Below, piece by piece: positions 11,985 through 25,339 of a DNA stretch of 64,000 bases (the first letter of the stretch is position 1; each line of letters opens with the position of its first letter). A program made the translations under genes and the position numbers. The stretch lies in NCBI GenBank assembly GCA_963971535.1, contig OZ020588.1, forward strand, positions 119,344,005 to 119,408,004. The letters run 5' to 3'. The DNA is from Notolepis coatsorum (Eukaryota > Chordata > Actinopteri > Aulopiformes > Paralepididae). Under the pieces are notes generated by a model. That model was given only the letters and a program-made list of their open reading frames with translations. It made no database searches and was not told the origin of the DNA.

Positions 11985-12188
11985 GTGTAAACAGGCACTT
12001 CCTTGTGGTGAAATTTGAGAAGGAGATGAGTGTGTGGCCCCACCCCTGCTTATGCAGGTAGCAGATGGGGGTGTGGTCAGACGGATGTTGGTATGTAAAG
12101 GTACATTTTGAAATTGTATTCAGTGCATATACACTGGAGCGAGATATGTGCAATATGACGCTGAGTGGAAGCTAGCATGATATAGAAC
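11985..12188 (-). repeat. DIRS copy 1 right (5') inverted terminal repeat
   Basis: Its reverse complement reproduces the left repeat, including GAATACAATTTCAAAATG and CCACACCCCCATCTGCT. It ends in AAC on the plus strand. Confidence 0.75.
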
Positions 12189-13224
12189 AGGCATCTGACA
12201 ATAAACAGAAACTTTTAATTCAGTGTGTTCAAACCTTTGTAACTCTATTTCATTAGCACTCATTAGAGTGATTCTTCCTGTTGTGGAAGACAGATCGGAA
12301 TGTTACCTTTCAAAAGAGACCAGACTCATGCTATAAGGTTAAAGTATAATAAATAGCAAATTACTTTACCGATGCATATGTGGTTAACATCACAGACAAA
12401 GCCTATGTAAAATAAATAGGTATGACACACAATGTATACAATTTCATGATTATAGATACTGTATGATATAAAACACAATAATATTGTCACATCTAGCCTA
12501 GCACAAGAACTGGAAGCAGAGGGAATGCATTAGCCTAGCTCCATCAAAAGTGAAGAAATACGCCTTCTAACCACCCCAAAGCTGTCTTACTTACATCTAT
12601 TGTGATGACCCACTTGGAATATGTACAGTAGACATTCACCAAACACTATGAGCAGAGTTACGGCTCCTTTAAGACTCTGCGTTCAGTGTTGAGAAATAGA
12701 GTGAATTATGGGAAACTAGTTTGGCCTTGTTTAGCTTTAGGCTGTTAGCTGTTGGCTGTAACCAGTAACTCATTGCAACTTATTACATTGTATTCCTGTT
12801 TTATATTGGGTAAGTAAAGAGATTTGACTCAACAACTTGTCTACCCGTCTCTTTGTTCCTGCACTCCCACAGAATTGTGTATTTACTTTGCATTCTGGGT
12901 TTTCCCACAGGCTGTTTGACCGGCTCAGCCTCCCTTCTTGCCTGCTCAGCTTACAAAACATGCAGTTCCTCCAATTCTGGTTCAAATAGTTTCTGGATCT
13001 TGGTCTGTCCAGAAATAATCATCCGAATCTTCTCTTACAAAGTTAGCCATGATTAGCAGTCATTCTTCTGTAGGTTAGCTAGTCATCTTGGTTTTGTTGA
13101 TAGAAGTTGGGGCTTTTGAGATGCTGCACACAATTACTGCACCCAGTGGTTGTTCACCAAGAAAATAGCTCCAACCATGTATTTTAGCGAAAACTAAAAT
13201 ATCTTGTTTTTACATTGTTATTCC
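12189..13224. other. Intergenic, no gene seen
   Basis: AT-rich sequence with fragments (12500-12560) resembling the interior of the AAAGGAAC fold-back family (ACTGGAAG...CATTAGCCTAGCTCC). Nothing coding. Confidence 0.4.
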
Positions 13225-13410
13225 TACATGAGGTAAATACACGCAATACACGAGTTATGGAGTTGTTGGAAGGTGTACTTCTTCACTTTTGACTAATATG
13301 CTAAGCTGGATATCTCTGTATCAAATGGAAGTTATATCAATCTTCTTCTCTGACTCTGAGGTGGCAAATAAGTGTATTTCGCAAAATGTTGGACTGTTCC
13401 TTTAACCATG
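13225..13410 (-). repeat. AAAGGAAC-family repeat end, inverted
   Basis: The reverse complement begins AAAGGAACAGTCCAACATTT and continues AAATACACTTATTTGCCACC, matching the family at 51868. It may pair with the end at 3481. Confidence 0.5.
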
Positions 13411-13787
13411 TGAAGCCCAAATAAAAAAGACATTAGCAACCTCAGAGGCCAGAGGGTGGGACGTATAAACACTGAAGCATATTTCGTGAGTAGAGCGCTG
13501 GTTTCCAAGGAAGAATTCAAACTGGAGATTGGTTTTAGGTGCAATGGCTCAATTGATGAAAAGGTGATTTATTCAGCATACAAAGCACAGGTTACACAGC
13601 ACAGCAGCACAGGTCCATCCTTGACACAGCCTTTTCCAGACTGTGTGTCTTACTGTTCAATACGAGTGGCTTTTAAGCCCCCAACCCGAGTCTAATCTTG
13701 TTCTGTGATTGGCTATTACTACTGGACAACTGGGTGGGTGGGTTTCTGATGGCTGAAAGTATGTGAGTCCTAATGTCTGTCACATGA

Positions 13788-13925
<138 letters not shown>

Positions 13926-14266
13926 ATCAGGTTTACACCAAAACTGGTCTTTGAGCTGTCATGTGAGAGAGTGTGTGCTAGAGTGTTTGTGTGTGTCTAT
14001 GCGTGTGGGTGTGTGTGTGGCTAGAGGTGTTTGTGTGTGTGTGTATAAGTGTGTGTGTTAGTGTGTGTGTTTTGGTAACAAAATGTAATTTAGTCACACC
14101 CTACTCAACAGGTTTTCAACCTCCATGGGGGGGCTCTCTCTTTCTGAGAAACCTGTATGATGCCATAATGTGGTCTGCTCTCAGCTAGCCATTCTGAATA
14201 ATGCTATAATAATGTTGAATAACCATTAATAATCAATCAAAAATACACTACAGTATCAAATCTATT

Positions 14267-15112
14267 CTGCCCTGTCAAGGCAGACTGCAGTAACTTCAAA
14301 AAAGTGAAACTGAGAAAAATGGCTTTAAAGTTTTTTGACTTGCCATCCAAAATGTGTTATAGGTAGATAGATGATAGTACCCAGATTTAACATGTATTAA
14401 TGAAGTAATCTTTAGGCATACAAAAATATGACATAATTATTTTATTTAACCCCCAAAAAGCAGATACTGCACTCTGCTGCACAGTTCCCTTAAATAATTA
14501 TACAGGTAATGTACAGGCAAAGTGCAGTAACTTCAAATACAATGTTGTTTTCCCTCCAGCTTTCATAACTTAACCTAGCCATTTTATTTGGATCATCATC
14601 ATTCCAATATATTCAGGTGTTAAATTTCATTTTCAAAATGGCTAGGTTAAGTTATGAAAGCTGGAGGGAAAACAACATTGTATTTGAAGTTACTGCACTT
14701 TGCCTGTACATTACCTGTATAATTATTTAAGGGAACTGTGCAGCAGAGTGCAGTATCTGCTTTTTGGGGGTTAATTAAAATAATTATGTCATATTTTTGT
14801 ATGCCTAACGATTACTTCATTAATACATGTTAAATCTGGGTACTATCATCTATCTACCTATAACACATTTTGGATGGCAAGTCAAAACACTTTAAAGCCA
14901 TTTTTCACTGTTTGGAAGTTACTGCGGTCTGCCTGGTTTTTGAGTGTGATTTTGTAGTTACTGCAGTTTTTAAAACCCCATATCTCCAAAACTGAGCGAC
15001 ATTAACATCTGAAACTTGGTCACAAGATAAAACATTTATTGACAAGTTCAATTTCACTCATAACTCAATTCTGACTTTTTTTTAGTTACTGCGGTCTGCC
15101 TTGACAGGGCAG
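14267..15112. mobile_element. Large fold-back element with terminal inverted repeats
   Basis: The ends are CTGCCCTGTCAAGGCAGAC and GTCTGCCTTGACAGGGCAG (perfect inverse). TATT flanks both sides (14263-14266 and 15113-15116). The left arm 14267-14585 pairs almost completely with 14636-14935 around a 50-bp loop. A further 177 bp ends in a second copy of the terminus. There is no ORF. The superfamily is not assigned; a 4-bp duplication is the only clue. Confidence 0.8.
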
Positions 15113-15953
15113 TATTGGCCATATGAATTTAATTGTTACTTCAACACATTTACTATCCAATAGCATTGTGAGGCTGAACAACAGGAACCATTGACTATGT
15201 AAATGTGCTTAAAAATAAATGTACTTTTTTTAAGCTCTTAACCCTTTTAGGTTGCGGGGCTTGTTTGGACCCGTGGGCGGAGAACAAAGGGATTTAGAAT
15301 GACTCATAAATGCTCTGGAAGTCGCGCTTTTCAGAAATCTGTAAAAATAGAAAAATGACAATTTCGAGTGCTTTGAGATTTACTATATATGTCTCCTTAC
15401 TTGCTAAACATAATACGATTTGTAAATACGTTTAATTCTTGCTAGATGTTATGCTTGTAATTATCTGCGTTTGCCAGAGAACTACAGCGCGTCACGAAAC
15501 GCACGTCACGCACGCGCGCACACACACAAGAGAAGCGTGTGCGCTGTGAATAGGTGTTAGACCCCCGCGCAGAGGTGAGAGGTATCAGAGACTCGCTACC
15601 CCCCATCCAAATTCTAAACAACAGATCGGCATCGGCTTTTCATAATATGTATGAAATATCTCTTGCAATAATATCCACGGGACACTGAGCTGCTTCGCAG
15701 AATAATGTGGTGTGTGTGTATGTGTGTGTGCGCTGAGACGCAGCGTCAAGACGAAACTTGTGTCGAGTCTGCTTCTATGTATGTCGGCTTCTTCTGCTTC
15801 GACAGTCCTGTATACCCACGTCGCGCTAAAACATTAACTAAGTATGGCAGAGTGCGTGTGTGTATATGATCAGCCACTGGCTACTGTGTGACGAGTTTGG
15901 TGTTTTGGTCACCCGCGCTGTAGTAAACACGGTGTGAAGGAAAGATGACGTTG

Positions 15954-15954
<1 letters not shown>
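15113..15954. other. Intergenic, distant repeat similarity only
   Basis: 15360-15450 and 19900-20020 share a diverged pattern (TCCTTACTTGCTAAAC.. and TTCCTTATTTGCAAAAC..), so this is probably old repeat DNA. No gene seen. Confidence 0.35.

Positions 15955-16033
<79 letters not shown>
15955..16033 (+). repeat. (CT)n microsatellite
   Basis: A near-perfect CT tract continuing as CT-rich sequence to 16084. Comparable CT-rich DNA at 17136-17170 flanks the LINE fragment on the other side. Confidence 0.95.
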
Positions 16034-16037
<4 letters not shown>

Positions 16038-16084
16038 TCTCTATCTATATCTCCCTATCTCCCTCTCTTTATCTTTATCTTTAT

Positions 16085-17150
16085 TACGGATCCCCATTAG
16101 TCATCACCGCAGCAACAACTAGTCTTCCTGGGGTCCACACACAACAAAAACAGTACATACATACATAACATTATAGTAGCATACATTTAAAAATATATTC
16201 CAATATTCCTACATATAAAAATATAAAAATATTTCCAAATAGCATTACAGTACACAAACAGAGTATCAGATCACAGAAAATACAATAAAAGGGATTAAAC
16301 TCTCAGACAGTCATTTCTTTACAGTGTAAACTACAGTATCTGTGTTTTTCTTTAATGTAAACTAATTTCTTTTTCTCTCAATGCTCTTTTCAAATTATTT
16401 TTAAAACTTATCTTACTGGTTATCTGAGTAAGATGTACTGGCAGTTTATTCCAATATGACATGGCTCTATATAACACAGTTTCCTTTGCTGCATTGGTTT
16501 TTGGTAGTAGCAGTGTGAACGTTTCCCTACAGGCATGCCTAGTATTATACTTATGTCGATCATGTGTACATGTTAGCTGTGAATACAAACAGATAGGTTC
16601 TCTTGAGATATATATATATTCCTCATGAACAAGATCAGGCTGCAATCCAGTCTGTCTTCCACCTTCAACCACAACAGCTTGGTATGCATCCCCTCCACAC
16701 TGTTTCTCATTGAGCAGTTCAGGGCCAGACGGGCCGCTCTGTTCTGAGTGAGCTGGATCTTATTGAGCTCTTGTCTTGAGGCATTAGACCAGACAGCTGG
16801 ACAGTAGTCAAGGTGAGAAAGAACTAATGACTGTATCACTTGCTTCAATATCAGATCGGCTAGAAAATACCTACACCTTCTGATAATTGAAATACCTCTG
16901 CTCATTTTGGCAACCACATTGTTGGTGTGAGTTGACCATGAGAGTGTTCCATCAAGTGTGACACCCAACAGCTTTGCCTCTCTAACTTGCTCAATAGCTG
17001 TTCCGTCTAAAGATATACTTAGCTTCACGTCTTTTCTTATAGTATGCTTGGATCCCAATATTAGGCTCTTGGTTTTTGAGATGTTTAACTTCAGCCTGTT
17101 TTCAGACACCCAAGTGGACACTAAGTTCAAATCTCTCTCTCCATCTCTCC
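16085..17150 (-). pseudogene. 5'-truncated LINE, C-terminal end of reverse transcriptase ORF
   Basis: Minus-strand frames 17220-16573 and 16672-16352 read as the end of a CR1/L2-like RT protein: STWVSENRLKLNISKTK, then LGVTLDGTLSWSTHT, SHLDYCPAVWSN, IQLTQNRAARL, and after a frameshift near 16600-16670 YWNKLPVHLTQI. The thumb and C-terminal region is present, but the YADD active site and endonuclease are missing because of 5' truncation. The 3' UTR ends at about 16085 within CT-rich DNA, so the target was the microsatellite. Clade not resolved. Confidence 0.8.
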
Positions 17151-17355
17151 TCTGTATCTCCCTCTCTGAGACTACTCCCGGTCTGAGACTACTTCTGTGT
17201 GTGTGTGTAACCAAATGCATACCTACATGTATGACCTATATCTATCTAATACTTTTGGATATGAGCATTCTTTTCAATAAGTATGGAAGCCTGAACACAG
17301 AATGACACCAGTATCACTGACTACCACGGCAAGCCTATAGAAAATTATTCTATTT

Positions 17356-17400
17356 AATAATAATAATAATAATAATAATAATTATTATTATTATTATTAT
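17356..17400 (+). repeat. (AAT)n switching to (ATT)n
   Basis: An AAT run that turns into its complement ATT, making a perfect palindromic microsatellite of 45 bp. Confidence 0.9.
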
Positions 17401-17417
17401 AAATGTCTCTCTCTCTG

Positions 17418-17534
<117 letters not shown>

Positions 17535-18001
17535 ATCTCTCTCTCTCTCTTTCTATTATATTACTATTATATATCTATCTAAATATCTAAACCTCTGTCT
17601 ATCTAGTGTGTGTATATGCATGGCATCAAATCAAAGTGTGTGTTGCCTGTATTGATCAGTCACACTATACCCCCATTCAGCTGTAATTGTTCCCTGCTGG
17701 GCCTTTGTTTCATGGTGTGAATTAGTCATTGAAATTAACATTGACATCACATTGAATTCTGGGAAGGAGTGTAGTTCCCTTATCATTAGCTGAATTCACT
17801 GAATTCCCTTCAGAGGCTCCTGCTGCAAATTGGTAATGACTGTACCAGAATGTTTGATAGGACATTGATTGAAAACTATCGTCTCAAATTTGACAATTGA
17901 TGGCTTATTTTGAAGGTATGAATCTGTAATTTTATATTATGTAACAAAAAAAAGGGGGAAATTCTCAGGAGGAGGAGCTATTTAGGTTAGACTTCTAAGG
18001 G
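17535..18001. other. Intergenic, no gene seen
   Basis: AT-rich. A short stretch at 17895-17945 (GATGGCTTATTTTGAAGGTATGAA..) recurs at 25046-25085, so it includes fragments of an unnamed dispersed repeat. Confidence 0.4.
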
Positions 18002-18936
18002 TTAACACAATGATCGCCAGATGGCGCTGTGGGCGTATGGCCGTTTGTGCCAGCGCTTTGTTCAATGGGATAATGCCAGTGTTTGCAACTGCTAAAACTA
18101 TATTAAATATTATAGCTATGGATCCAATAACATTGTCGATTGTCAGTGAGTTTCTTCCGGTCAACATGCAAAAAACAGATAATTTTTTCATCCGTACATT
18201 TCCGTTTTATACCATGGTGAATATGAGTATAGTTTGAGTGATTCTCAGTAATCCCAGGAAAAGATGCGAAAACAGTGTTTTAGTGAAATTCACAAAACAC
18301 GTTGTCATTCCTCGCTTGGATCAACAATCAATCTGAAATCATCGCTAGATTATCGGTATTATCTTTCATCATGCACGCATGAAAGGGGCCACTCCGTGCT
18401 TTTGATCGCTACCAACACAGACACACACACCACCCCGACACGCTTCGATCGCGGGGAAAGAATTATCGGATCAACGCAAGATCGATAACATTATAGTCCT
18501 TACCTTGTCTATGATGTACTGCAAAAAGAATAATCCAATTATCTGCTCGCCATTCCAGATACTGGTCGCGTCAGTGTATCCAGCGTTATCCAGCATTGCA
18601 TATGAATGGGGGGGGGGGAGCCTAGTCCATGCATCGATATAAGCCGGAGTCTTGCCGGAGTGTATAGACCCCGCCTGCACGGCCCAGCTCGGCCGAGGAA
18701 AAAAACCACATTGTTTCAAATGGGGTGAAATAGCGGCCGCAAGGCGTTAGGTGGCGTATCGGACTGCTGCGGTCTCAGACAGAGTGTCACCCAGTCCTAC
18801 AGCACAGCAGGATGAATTATGAATGGAAATAGCGAATAAAAGAAAAACGGATCCAATAACGAGTATACTCGTTGTTGGCATAATTCGATTGGTGGACTAT
18901 AACGAGTTAACTCGTTTTTGGCGCAGAAACGGTTAA
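18002..18936. mobile_element. TTAA-bounded non-autonomous element (piggyBac-like, tentative)
   Basis: TTAA at both ends (18002-18005 and 18933-18936). The termini, read inward, are TTAACACAATGATCGCC and TTAACCGTTTCTGCGCC. A subterminal palindrome ACGAGTTAACTCGT lies near the right end, with an inverted partner-like ACGAGTATACTCGT nearby. The interior resembles 1851-2525. No transposase frame. Confidence 0.45.
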
Positions 18937-18999
18937 GCCCTAGGCATATTTTCAGAAAATGTGCCTAAAAGTACATACCCAAGTACATGGAAGATGGCT

Positions 19000-19480
19000 C
19001 CACTTCTACACGGTCCATTAGCATGTTCTTGGTATCTAGGGACATCTATGGACCTCAGGGAATGTATTCCCAGTGTCAGAAATATTGTTACTTTGCTTGA
19101 GTAAATTGTAATGAACCAAAGGAGATTATAAATTATTATAATTTTATATTTTTGTCCATCTTTGATGGTGAATAACACCATGCTAACATTGACCAGACGT
19201 GAATAATTGAGCCACTGAGCTCATTCAGCACCTTCTTGAGATGAAGTGTACAAAAGATCTAAGCAAATTAATAAAGGGCAGATGGTTTACAGGGTTTTTT
19301 GTAGATACTGTACTGAATTTTGCCATGCAATTTTAAATATGAATATAGAATATCAGGCCTATAAATGACCTTATTATGGCCTGTCATACATCTATGGCTC
19401 GGGCCAAATCTCCTCTTTCCATTGGAGGAGTTCAATCTGGATTTAGTACCACTAAATCTACTGTAAGTACAGTTACCTTT
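19000..19480 (+). repeat. Unclassified dispersed repeat, copy 1
   Basis: The words GGTATCTAGGGACATCTATG, GACCTCAGGGAATGTATTC and GTGAATAACACCATGCTAA recur in the same order at 63393-63800. No ORF and no obvious termini. Confidence 0.65.
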
Positions 19481-20040
19481 TTGTAATGAAAAATGCTCCG
19501 CCATTTTTCATCAGATTGAGATCAAAAAAAATTCTAGATGTTCACAGAAAGGTAAAGAAACCAACTACGTTCTATTTTATGGCAATAACGTTCAGGTTTG
19601 TTTTACCAGTGAGACATAATCACGAAAAATAACATAAAAAAAATGTTCACGTCAGACGGCTCCAAGTTTGACAGGGGATGGTGTGAGCTGGGTAGTGTAG
19701 TTTTATGAAATTCGAAAGCCCATCGAAAGCCCTGGGTCTCTTCTTTCATAGGACTACAAACACGTATGACAGCTTTTTTTATTTCCAGTTTACGCCGGAA
19801 TACGCCAAGATATTACAAACTCATATGTGACCCGGCGCGGTCTAGGCCGCCATATCTCGGCAGAGAAGATTCTTCAGAAATGCCGAAAATATTGCGTGAT
19901 TCAGAAATAGGTCAACATTTTGATATTGGCTTTTTTTTGTGCTTTGAAATGTTCTCTATCTGTTTCCTTATTTGCAAAACTTAATACAACTTGTAAATAT
20001 GTTAATTAAAGTATTTATTCTGACGCAGTATAAAGAACTA
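19481..20040. other. Intergenic, no gene seen
   Basis: AT-rich; diverged similarity to 15360-15450. Confidence 0.35.
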
Positions 20041-20059
20041 CATTTGTGTCAGAGTGGTG

Positions 20060-20606
<547 letters not shown>

Positions 20607-20749
20607 CAAGTCAAGTTACGATTGTGCATAATACAATAATAATAATAATAATATAATAAGAATCCAATAGAACGACATTGTGCAATAATACAAGTAATCA
20701 AAGTAGGGCATATCGGTATATGTACATGAGTTGAGCATGGTAAGACATG

Positions 20750-20995
20750 CTAGGTCCTGTGATAGTGCAATACACTGTTAGCTACGGATGTGTGCTTGTG
20801 TGTGGAGAGTTCAGTGTTCAAGGCTCTGATGGCCTGGGGGAAGAAGCTGAGCCGAAGTCTCTCTGTCCTAGTTGCTGGTGTTCGCAGGCGTTTGCCTGAC
20901 CGCAGCAGCTTGAAGAGGCTGTTGTTGGGGTGGTGAGGGTCTTTCATTATTCTGCAGGCTCTGGATTTGCACCTCTTGTTATATAGGACCTGCAT
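20750..20995 (-). pseudogene. LINE C-terminal segment
   Basis: Reads KRCKSRACRIMKD, HPNNSLFKLLRSGKRLRTP and LSFFPQAIRALN, the conserved end of this family; the same end is found at 9730-9910 and 33720-33850. Confidence 0.75.
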
Positions 20996-21506
20996 GGGTG
21001 GTAGTGAAATACCCGTAGTACGCTCTCTCTAGGGCCTTCTTGTCCTGTGCCGTGCTGTTTCCATACCAGGCAGTGATGTTTCCAGTCAAGATGCTCTCTA
21101 CAGCTCCCGAGTAGAAGGACTGGAGTATCTTTCCAGATATTCTGAACTTCCTTAACTGTCTCAGGTGGTAGAGGCGCTGCTTTGCCTTTTTTACGACTGA
21201 GTCTATGTGTGTTGTCCATGTCAGATCCTCTGAGATGTGGACCCCCAGGTACTTGAAGCTGCTCACCCTGTCCACGGTAGCCCTGTTTATCCTCAGTGGT
21301 GTGTGTGTCCCCTGCTGTTTTCTCCTCAAATCCACGATCAGCTCCTTGGTTTTACCAATGTTCAGGAGCAGGCTGTTGTCCTGGCACCAGCTTTCCAGTA
21401 CCTCAACCTCCTCCCGGTAGGCCTTCTCGTCGTTGTCCGAGATCAGCCCCACCACCACTGTGTCATCCGCAAACTTCACTATGGAGTTGGAGCTGAACAT
21501 GGCCAC
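20979..21506 (-). pseudogene. LINE reverse transcriptase, FADDT and thumb segment
   Basis: Reads [19 protein letters not shown] (motif C), then LLLNIGKTKELIVD (motif D), VSSFKYLGVHI and HLRQLRKFRISGKILQSFY. It is continued by the C-terminal piece at 20995-20750 in another frame. Confidence 0.8.
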
Positions 21507-22273
21507 ACAGTCATGTGTGTATAGTGAATACAGCAGGGGCTCAGAACACAGCCCTGGGGGGACCCGATGCTCAGGGTGATGGTGTTGGAGGTCTGACCCC
21601 CCACCCTGACCGCCTGGGGCCTTTCACTCAGAAAGTCCAGTATCCAGGCGCTCAGAGCGGAGCTCAGACCCAGCTCGATCAGCTTGGTGGGGACTATGGT
21701 GTTGAACGCTGAGCTGTATTCAATGAACAACAGTCTCACATAGCCCCCCTTCTGGCGGTCTAGGTGAGAGAGGGTGCTATGCAGTACTTGGGAGACCGCA
21801 TCATCAGTGGACCTGTTTGGCCTGTATACAAATTGCATAGGGTCCATATCACTGGGGAGGGAGGCACAAATGTGATCCTTAACCAGTCTCTCAAAACATT
21901 TCATGGCCACAGAGGTGAGTGCCACCGGTCTGTAGTCATTGAGACCTGTTGGGGAGGATTTCTTTGGTACAGGGATAATAGTAGACACCTTGAAGCAGGC
22001 AGGTACCATGGATTCTGCCAGGGATAGATTAAATATGGTGGTGAACACAGGGGCTAGCTGGTTAGCACAGGACTTAAGTATGCATCCTGTTATTCCATCT
22101 GGGCCAGCAGCCTTCCTGGTATTCACCCGCATAAATGCTCTTCTCACACTGTGTTCCATCAATGAGAGAGCGTCCCCGCCCCCCCGTGGATGCCCCCCCC
22201 CCCCCCTCAACGACAGCCGGCGCGTCGGTGACGTCACTAGCCGGTGAGCTAGTGTCGCTACTGTTTGCACCAA
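21479..22273 (-). pseudogene. LINE reverse transcriptase, fingers and palm segment
   Basis: The motifs in order are [51 protein letters not shown] (motif A; the usual Asp appears as Glu in FIEYSSAF) and [10 protein letters not shown] (motif B). The FADDT motif C lies in the next segment (21506-20979), so a frameshift splits the catalytic palm. Glu for the motif A Asp is a further sign of decay. Confidence 0.8.
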
Positions 22274-22490
22274 ACCGTGCGTAGAAGGAGTTGAGTTTGT
22301 CCGCGAGAGAGGCGTCGTTGCTCCCCATTGAGGGGGCGCTGACTTTGTAGTCAGTTATCGTCCGCAGTCCCCGCCATAAGCCTCTTGTGTCAATCTGTGC
22401 CATTTGTGCCTCCATCTTGTCAGCATACGTCCTCTTAGCAAGTATAACAGCCTTGCGCAGAGTATAGACTGTTGCCTTGTACTCCTCCAT
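22074..22490 (-). pseudogene. LINE linker segment between endonuclease and RT
   Basis: Reads [29 protein letters not shown] and LNSFYARFG, the linker typical of this LINE type upstream of the RT fingers. It then goes out of frame before the RT; the reading frame continues at 22273. Confidence 0.7.
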
Positions 22491-22637
22491 ATTTCCTGTG
22501 TGTCTGCCCAGGTTGTAAGCAGCTTACAACAGTATCTGCGAACTCGCTGACGTCACTGGCGCTTCCCTGGAACATTCCCCAGTCTACGTCCTCTAGAGCA
22601 TCCTGAAGCGTGGCCTCTGATTGGTCAGACCATCTCT

Positions 22638-23579
22638 TTACCTCACGTGACGCCGTCTCTGCCTGTAGCCCGGAAATAGGAAAATGGAGTCATGATCGGA
22701 CGTGCTTGTAGCCCCCGCTAATGGCGGAGCCGGTACCGCTTTATAGCCAGCTCTGAGCGGGGTGTAGCAATGATCCAGCGTGTTTCCTCCCCTGGTGGAG
22801 CAGGCGATGTGCTGAAAAAAGGATGGCATCACTTTCTTCAGATTCGCCTGGTTGAAATCGCCGGCTACGATCATGGCTGCGTCCGGGTGCTTGATCTGGT
22901 GGATGTTGAGCTGCCCCTGTAGCTCCGCCAGGGCCCTGGCGGTGTTCGCTTGGGGAGGGATGTACACCGCAGTCATGATGATGGCGGTGAATTCTCGGGG
23001 GAGATGAAACGGGCGACATTGAATGGCCAGATGTTCCAGGTCCGGGGAGCATGAACTGGAGAGTATCTTAATCTCCTTTGGGCTTACCCAGCCATTGTTC
23101 GTAAGGAGACAGACACCCCTGCCAACCCTCTTACCGGAGGCTTCTGTGCGGTCCGCTTGGAAGACGGTGAAGGAGTCCGAAGGAGAGACGCTGTGATCCG
23201 GAGTCGCTGGTTTCAGCCATGTCTCCGTGAAGCACATGATGTTACAGTCTCTCACTTCTCGCTGGAATCCAACCCTCGCCCGTAAATCATCCATCTTGTT
23301 CTCCAGCGAACGTGCATTTGCCAGAAAAATGGATGGGATCGCCGGATGGTAAGCAGATCTTTTTAGCCTTATTCTGATTCCGCTTCTCCTACCCCTGTGT
23401 TTCTTCCTGCCGCCGCCGCCTTTGTCCCCTCCTTTGTCTCTGTCCCGCCTGATCTCCGATGGCCAATCTTGGCATAAAGTGTCTCTAAACTCCTCTTTAA
23501 GTCTGGAGTTTAGGTCTATAGGTCTGTAGTTTCCATAAAAAAAGTAGTAAAAATAAACATAATAACTAAAAGTATGCAA
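22638..23579 (-). pseudogene. LINE AP endonuclease domain segment
   Basis: About 313 codons. The apurinic endonuclease-like motifs are in order: LANARSLENK (metal-binding Asn), CFTETWL (catalytic Glu), AVYIPPQ, AGDFNQAN (GDFN) and STSDHDSI (SDH). The frame opens at a TTG rather than an ATG, so the true start is upstream or lost. It ends before the RT, which follows in other frames. The enzyme would nick target DNA to prime reverse transcription. Confidence 0.8.
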
Positions 23580-23700
23580 AATCTTTGCGGAGCAAAACCG
23601 ACGGCGACTGACCTGGGTCGCGCCATCAGAGCAGAGTGTCGGAGACGGAGGGAGATGTGCAGAAATTACAGCTAATTTCCATTCCGAGACAACGGACCCA

Positions 23701-24392
<692 letters not shown>

Positions 24393-24575
24393 ATAGTCAA
24401 AGTTACACTGTAAAAACAAACTGGATAGTTGATATAACATTAGCTGAAATATTCTATAATCATTAAGTCTGCTATAAGCGTAAATGTGTGTGTGTGTGTG
24501 TGTGCGTGCGCGAGCGCCCATCCCATCTCTGGTATTTGGAAAGTTTGATAGTATTTACTGAGGATGGCCATAATA

Positions 24576-24620
24576 CATTTACATTTAGTCATTTAGCTGA
24601 CGCTTTTATCCAAAGCGACT
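24576..24620 (+). repeat. Dispersed teleost repeat core (copy 2)
   Basis: TCATTTAGCTGACGCTTTTA then TCCAAAGCGACTT; related to 4664-4706. Downstream, 24770-24815 carries the words GATGGCCTGGGGATAGAAGC, resembling the antisense end of the FADDT-type LINE (20830). Confidence 0.5.
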
Positions 24621-24870
24621 TGGTATGATTAATCTATCTTGAGTATTTTCCTTTATCCTCTAGTTGGTTATAAGATTTCACAAGTTTCAAGTTTGCTTTT
24701 AAAAAAAGGTAAAAAGGTGAGTGTTTGTTTAAAGTGAGTGTGTGCATGTGTATATTGGGTTAGTGTTGCATAGAGTCATTGAGCATCCTGATGGCCTGGG
24801 GATAGAAGCGGGGTCACACAAAGCCAATGGCCGCTCTCAGACTGGAAGGTGTTAAGTGTGTGTGTGTAGG

Positions 24871-24895
24871 GGGGGGGGGGGGGGGGGGGGGGGGG
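24871..24895 (+). repeat. Poly(G) tract
   Basis: A run of about 25 G; prone to assembly error. Confidence 0.85.
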
Positions 24896-25339
24896 TACAT
24901 TGCTTTCTGGGTAATGTAGTCATTATGCATAGAAAGAGAAATGGCTCCTGTTTCTTTGAAGCCCTGTAGCTCTGGAGTAAATATTGTGTTATCAGCATGA
25001 TTCATAAGACATAGATTGAAAAGTATCTGCCCGATATGTACAAGTGATGGCTTATTTTGAAGGTATGAACCTGTACTTTCATATCATGTATAATAAAAAG
25101 GACCCAGAGTCTGTGCCTGGTCACATATTTAGCAAAAATAACACTTAAAATCATTGGTAAACAAACGTAGTGCTGAAAATATACACTTTGACTGCTGTTT
25201 TGATAGGGTTAGGATCTTTACTCTTGGCTACATTTGAAAAAGAAATGCAACATTAATAATAAAATAATAAATAATACGGACTGTATTGATCTATTTATGA
25301 CGTGATATTCATTTTGTACCGGTGCCGGACCGCTCAGGT

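Larger units (their letters stand above)
3706..12188 (-). mobile_element. DIRS-type tyrosine-recombinase retrotransposon, copy 1 (non-coding, heavily nested)
   Basis: The outer ends carry AAC on the plus strand (3706-3708 and 12186-12188). Inverted terminal repeats share the stretch from CAGCGTCATATTGCAC through the CCACACCCCCATCTGCT region (3745 to about 6890, interrupted, and about 11985 to 12140). A central palindrome at 6902-7000 joins reverse complements of both outer ends through a shared GTT at 6957-6959, as in the internal complementary region of DIRS-1. No gag, RT or recombinase frame is readable. The orientation is inferred from copy 2 (44132-51218), whose Gag remnant is on the minus strand and whose internal DNA is clearly homologous. 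Insertions inside: hAT at 3825-6770, LINE tail at 9724-10321, SINE near 10780-10980. Confidence 0.75.
20607..23700 (-). mobile_element. Near full-length, decayed FADDT-type LINE
   Basis: A minus-strand endonuclease-plus-RT retrotransposon in at least five frame segments, from an apparent 5' part near 23700 to a 3' UTR ending at about 20607 (ACTTGACTTGA then the ATT tract). Two other 3' ends of the family are in this window (9724-10321 and 33716-35492). The palm motif FADDT and the sequence style resemble Rex1/Babar-type fish elements, but I cannot fix the clade by eye. Confidence 0.85.
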
